Shown here in pieces: positions 61,606-64,000 of a stretch of 64,000 nt of DNA; the stretch's first letter is position 1; each line of letters starts with the position of its first letter. The translations under genes and the position numbers were made by a program. Source of the DNA: Lachnospiraceae bacterium UBA3310 (lineage in GTDB: Bacteria; Bacillota; Clostridia; Lachnospirales; Lachnospiraceae); NCBI GenBank assembly GCA_002361355.1, contig DESQ01000048.1:62001-126000 (forward strand), given 5' to 3'. Under the pieces are notes generated by a model that saw only the letters and a list, made by a program, of their open reading frames with translations, made no database searches and was not told the DNA's origin.

Positions 61606-62733
61606 TTAAGCGTAGAACGCCTTCACCTGATCCGCAATATATGCCACCTGATCCGCCGTCAGCTTATAGAACATAGGCAGGCGCAAAATGCGCTCGCTCT
61701 CCTTCGTCGTATATCTGTCTTCCCCGTGAAATCTGCCGTACTTCTGGCCGGCAGGAGCCGAGTGAAGCGGCACATAATGAAATACCGACAGAATCTCTTT
61801 TTCCTTTAAAAAGGCAATCAGACGGCTTCTCTCCTCCATATCCTTCGTCTTAATATAGAACATATGGGCATTGTGGGTACACTCTTCCGGTATATAGGGA
61901 AGCTCGATCCGCCCCGCTTCCGCCAGCGGTGAAAGCATCTCCCGGTACTCCTCCCACCTGTCCATTCTCGCTTTTGTAATCTCCTCCGCCAGCTCTAACT
62001 GTGCATACAGATAGGCCGCGTTCATATCGCTTGGCAGGTAGGAAGAACCAAAATCCTGCCAACGGTACTTATCCACCTGTCCCCTGAAATACTGGCTTCT
62101 GTCCGTTCCCTTTTCCCGAAAGATTTCCGCTCTCAAAATATCGGCTTCATCGCGGATTAACAATGCGCCGCCCTCGCCCATGCTGAAATTTTTCGTCTCA
62201 TGAAAGCTGAAACATCCAAACTCCCCGAACGTGCCCAAAGGTTTCCCCTTATAAGAAGCCATGATGCCCTGTGCGGCATCCTCGATCACCATAAGATGAT
62301 GCCGTTTCGCGATATCCATAATGGTGTCCATCTCGCAGCCCACCCCGGCATAATGCACCGGCGCGATGGCTCTGGTTCGCTCCGTAATCGCATCCTCCAC
62401 CAGCTTTTCATCCATATTCATGGTATCCGGCCGGATATCCACAAACACCGGCGTTGCTCCCCGAAGGACAAAGGCGTTTGCTGTAGATACAAAGGTATAA
62501 GACGGCATAATCACCTCGTCGCCGGGCTTAATGTCCGCAAGCAGCGCCGCAAGCTCCGTGGCGTGGGTACAGGAAGTGGTAAGCAGGCACTTGACCGTGC
62601 CCGTCTGCGCCTCAATCCACTCGCTGCACTTTTTTGTAAAGGGGCCGTCGCCGCAAATCTTTTCATTCTCTACAGCCTGCCTCATATACTCGAACTCTTT
62701 CCCCGTGAAGGGAGGTACATTAAAATTGATCAT
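61606..62733 (-). CDS. wecE: WecE/RffA-like dTDP-4-amino-4,6-dideoxygalactose transaminase
   Basis: A 375-residue DegT-family PLP enzyme. TTSCTHATELAALL, MPSYTFVSTANAFVLRGA, VIEDAAQGIMASYKG and FSFHETKNFSMGEGG are visible; SFHETKN with Lys181 is the signature of WecE/RffA, which makes dTDP-Fuc4N from dTDP-4-keto-6-deoxyglucose. HMFYIKTKD and SVFHYVPLHSAPAG are also shared. The dTDP-sugar genes (rmlA and rmlB) are not in the window. The start overlaps the acyltransferase stop as ATGA. The product would be acetylated by the GNAT protein or formylated. Confidence 0.88.
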   Translation of the reverse strand: MINFNVPPFTGKEFEYMRQAVENEKICGDGPFTKKCSEWIEAQTGTVKCLLTTSCTHATELAALLADIKPGDEVIMPSYTFVSTANAFVLRGATPVFVDIRPDTMNMDEKLVEDAITERTRAIAPVHYAGVGCEMDTIMDIAKRHHLMVIEDAAQGIMASYKGKPLGTFGEFGCFSFHETKNFSMGEGGALLIRDEADILRAEIFREKGTDRSQYFRGQVDKYRWQDFGSSYLPSDMNAAYLYAQLELAEEITKARMDRWEEYREMLSPLAEAGRIELPYIPEECTHNAHMFYIKTKDMEERSRLIAFLKEKEILSVFHYVPLHSAPAGQKYGRFHGEDRYTTKESERILRLPMFYKLTADQVAYIADQVKAFYA

Positions 62734-63800
62734 AACTGTCCCGCTCCTTTTAAAATCCCTTTTATTTTTTCATTTATGTACGCTACCAGCTTATCATAAC
62801 GTACAAGTTTCCTCAATGTATCTATCACAACAGCCGTCGCTAACGAACATCCGAAAAGTACGCCGTAAATCAGATAATCCTTTCGAAAAGAATAGATAAA
62901 ATCCTCATAAAAGTACATATAAATAAACGTGTGCGTCATAAACATGGTCGCACTGTGCTTACCGATCCCTTTCATCACCGAAGAAAAAACCGGAATTTTG
63001 GAAAAATACAGCATAACGAGCACGGCAAATAATGCACCCGCCCAGTACATAGCCGGATCAGAGTCTCTCTCAAACGCCACAATGCTGTAAGAGCAAGCCA
63101 AAGCGGCGATGCACGCAAACAAAATCCCCAGCGAAAAACGCCTGTCCCGTCGCGCCGCATCCTCCAGTTTTCCGAAAATATCTTCATAGGCAAACAAAAC
63201 GCCCAAAACCGCTATACCCACCATCGAATCATCCAGCAAAAACATAGCCAGCGGGAATGCGAAAACCCTGACCTTGCGATATAAGATAAAAATCGCCGGG
63301 AGCGCGCATACCAGCATAATCGCGTAAGAAAAATACCACCATGTAACATTGATCTGCGGCGTGTCAAACAAATCCGCAAGCCCCAGCGCGTCAAGCAGCA
63401 TATAGGGAGGATGAAACGGCCCCGACATATCCCTGTAAACCTGTCTGATTGACTGGCCGACCACAAAACGTTTGTAAATAACAGCAATCACATATACAAA
63501 AACACAGGATGCACTGATTTTCACGAGCCTGCCTGCACAAATTTCCAGATAATCCCTCATCCTGCCTTTACATGCCATCAACTGACAGGTAATCCCGTAC
63601 GCGGAAATAAAAGCAAAACCGCTCAGACAAAGCCTTCCGTAGGAAACCATATTGGCAAAAAAATTCACCCTGCCGGTACAGAGTATAATCCCCTTCTCCG
63701 CCACCGTATCTCCAAAAAACACATGGTGAAACAGGAGCATCATCACCATAAACCCCTTTAATATCAGGGAGTGTTCCTTTGTAAAGCTCTCCTTTTTCAT
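62730..63800 (-). CDS. Acyltransferase_3 family membrane O-acyltransferase, copy 2
   Basis: About 356 residues with around ten helices. FTKEHSLILKGFMVMMLLFHHVFFG holds the paired His of the first helix (part shown), INVTWWYFSYAIMLV lies mid-protein, and SATMFMTHTFIYMYFYEDFIYS is close to the matching block in copy 1. The start at 63800 follows GGGAG by 5 bases; the frame is open to 63812. It should acylate a sugar across the membrane. Similarity in order and motifs to the protein at 11745 shows they are paralogues. Confidence 0.9.
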   Translation of the reverse strand: MKKESFTKEHSLILKGFMVMMLLFHHVFFGDTVAEKGIILCTGRVNFFANMVSYGRLCLSGFAFISAYGITCQLMACKGRMRDYLEICAGRLVKISASCVFVYVIAVIYKRFVVGQSIRQVYRDMSGPFHPPYMLLDALGLADLFDTPQINVTWWYFSYAIMLVCALPAIFILYRKVRVFAFPLAMFLLDDSMVGIAVLGVLFAYEDIFGKLEDAARRDRRFSLGILFACIAALACSYSIVAFERDSDPAMYWAGALFAVLVMLYFSKIPVFSSVMKGIGKHSATMFMTHTFIYMYFYEDFIYSFRKDYLIYGVLFGCSLATAVVIDTLRKLVRYDKLVAYINEKIKGILKGAGQL

Positions 63801-63824
63801 CGTATCTCCCACTCGTTTCTCTTC

Positions 63825-64000
63825 TTACCTTACCTGCGGCACATACACCACATATCTGGCATCCCCATACTGTTCCGTGTATCCGTAGGTACTGATCCAC
63901 TCTGCCAGAATCCGCAGTTTCTCATCTGCTGCCATAGCTTCCATATCCACGCCAAACCACCCTATGGCCTCGCCGTCGTCGCTCAGATATGCCGCCACAG
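63825..64000 (-). CDS. C-terminal end of an unrecognised protein, 5' part beyond window
   Basis: The minus strand is open from the edge to a TAA at 63825-63827 and encodes about 57 residues: AAYLSDDGEAIGWFGVDME, then LRILAEWISTYGYTEQ and a final VVYVPQVR. There is a potential start inside, but the reading frame continues to the window edge and lies in the same strand as the whole locus, 24 bases before the acyltransferase gene. The hydrophilic end resembles the external tails of the GT-C-like proteins here, but this is too short to assign. Confidence 0.55.
   Translation of the reverse strand, partial: VAAYLSDDGEAIGWFGVDMEAMAADEKLRILAEWISTYGYTEQYGDARYVVYVPQVR

Noticed and set aside
1..64000. 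Transposase or integrase genes explaining the mosaic
   Set aside because: No such protein or terminal inverted repeats with target duplications were found; mosaic structure rests on paralogy and base composition only.

Overview
The window is one very large, uninterrupted surface-polysaccharide biosynthesis locus. All 52 recognisable intact or partial genes, and one decayed gene, are read on the minus strand, so transcription runs from high to low coordinates, and the locus continues past both edges. Strong AGGAG/GGAGG ribosome binding sites, frequent 4-base ATGA/GTGA overlaps, several TTG starts, roughly balanced GC and the mix of families (PglC/PglE/PglF, DUF6020/DUF6056-type membrane proteins, GT11 fucosyltransferases, MBOAT/SGNH pairs) suggest a Gram-positive gut-type Clostridia, most likely Lachnospiraceae. 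That assignment is an inference from style, not from a marker gene.

Layout from upstream (right) to downstream (left). 63.8-51.0 kb: acyltransferase, WecE-type aminotransferase, membrane GT-C-like protein, GNAT acetyltransferase, GtrB-like polyprenyl-phosphate glycosyltransferase, DUF6020 membrane protein, an 842-aa O-antigen-ligase-like polymerase, and PglF/PglE for a 4-amino-trideoxy sugar, closed by an inverted-repeat terminator. 51.0-50.1 kb: a broken AAA/DUF4143 gene. 50.0-45.8 kb: a clear promoter, then the PglC initiating transferase, an ATP-grasp protein, a PglA-like GT4 and a UDP-HexNAc dehydrogenase. 45.8-36.5 kb: GT-C-like protein, UDP-HexNAc 4-epimerase, GT10, a formyltransferase-like protein, three GT4 enzymes and a second DUF6020 protein. 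36.5-31.3 kb: a dlt-like acyl-transfer cassette (SGNH protein, DltA-like ligase, formyltransferase, carrier protein, MBOAT). 31.3-22.6 kb: DUF6056, a CE4-like deacetylase, two AsnB-like amidotransferases, a GT4 and a second SGNH protein. 22.4-7.7 kb: GT2, three GT11-family fucosyltransferases, a PglK-like ABC flippase, DUF6056, DUF5672, GT17, a polymerase-like protein, an acyltransferase, GT4 and two GT2 enzymes. 7.6-0 kb: a WbaP-like initiating transferase, pyruvyltransferase, Wzx flippase, a GH88/GH105 hydrolase, a Wzy-like polymerase with a C-terminal extension, and a WecG/TagA-family transferase.

How the parts may fit. Precursor enzymes point to UDP-GalNAcA-type uronic acid (dehydrogenase plus epimerase), a bacillosamine-type 4-amino sugar (PglF/PglE), and a Fuc4N-type sugar (WecE-like plus GNAT). 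Four fucosyltransferase-family proteins imply GDP-fucose from elsewhere. Two initiators, two exporters and three polymerase-like proteins suggest either two glycans made from one locus or a mosaic. The decoration capacity is unusually rich: pyruvylation, O-acylation, formylation, probable amidation of uronic acids, a dlt-like transfer system and about six GT-C-like proteins that would act outside the membrane.

The most interesting observations are the dlt-like cassette with a formyltransferase between the ligase and carrier genes, and two copies of a structured intergenic repeat, about 33 kb apart, whose stems differ by compensatory base-pair changes. No tRNA, rRNA, CRISPR, transposase or plus-strand gene was seen.
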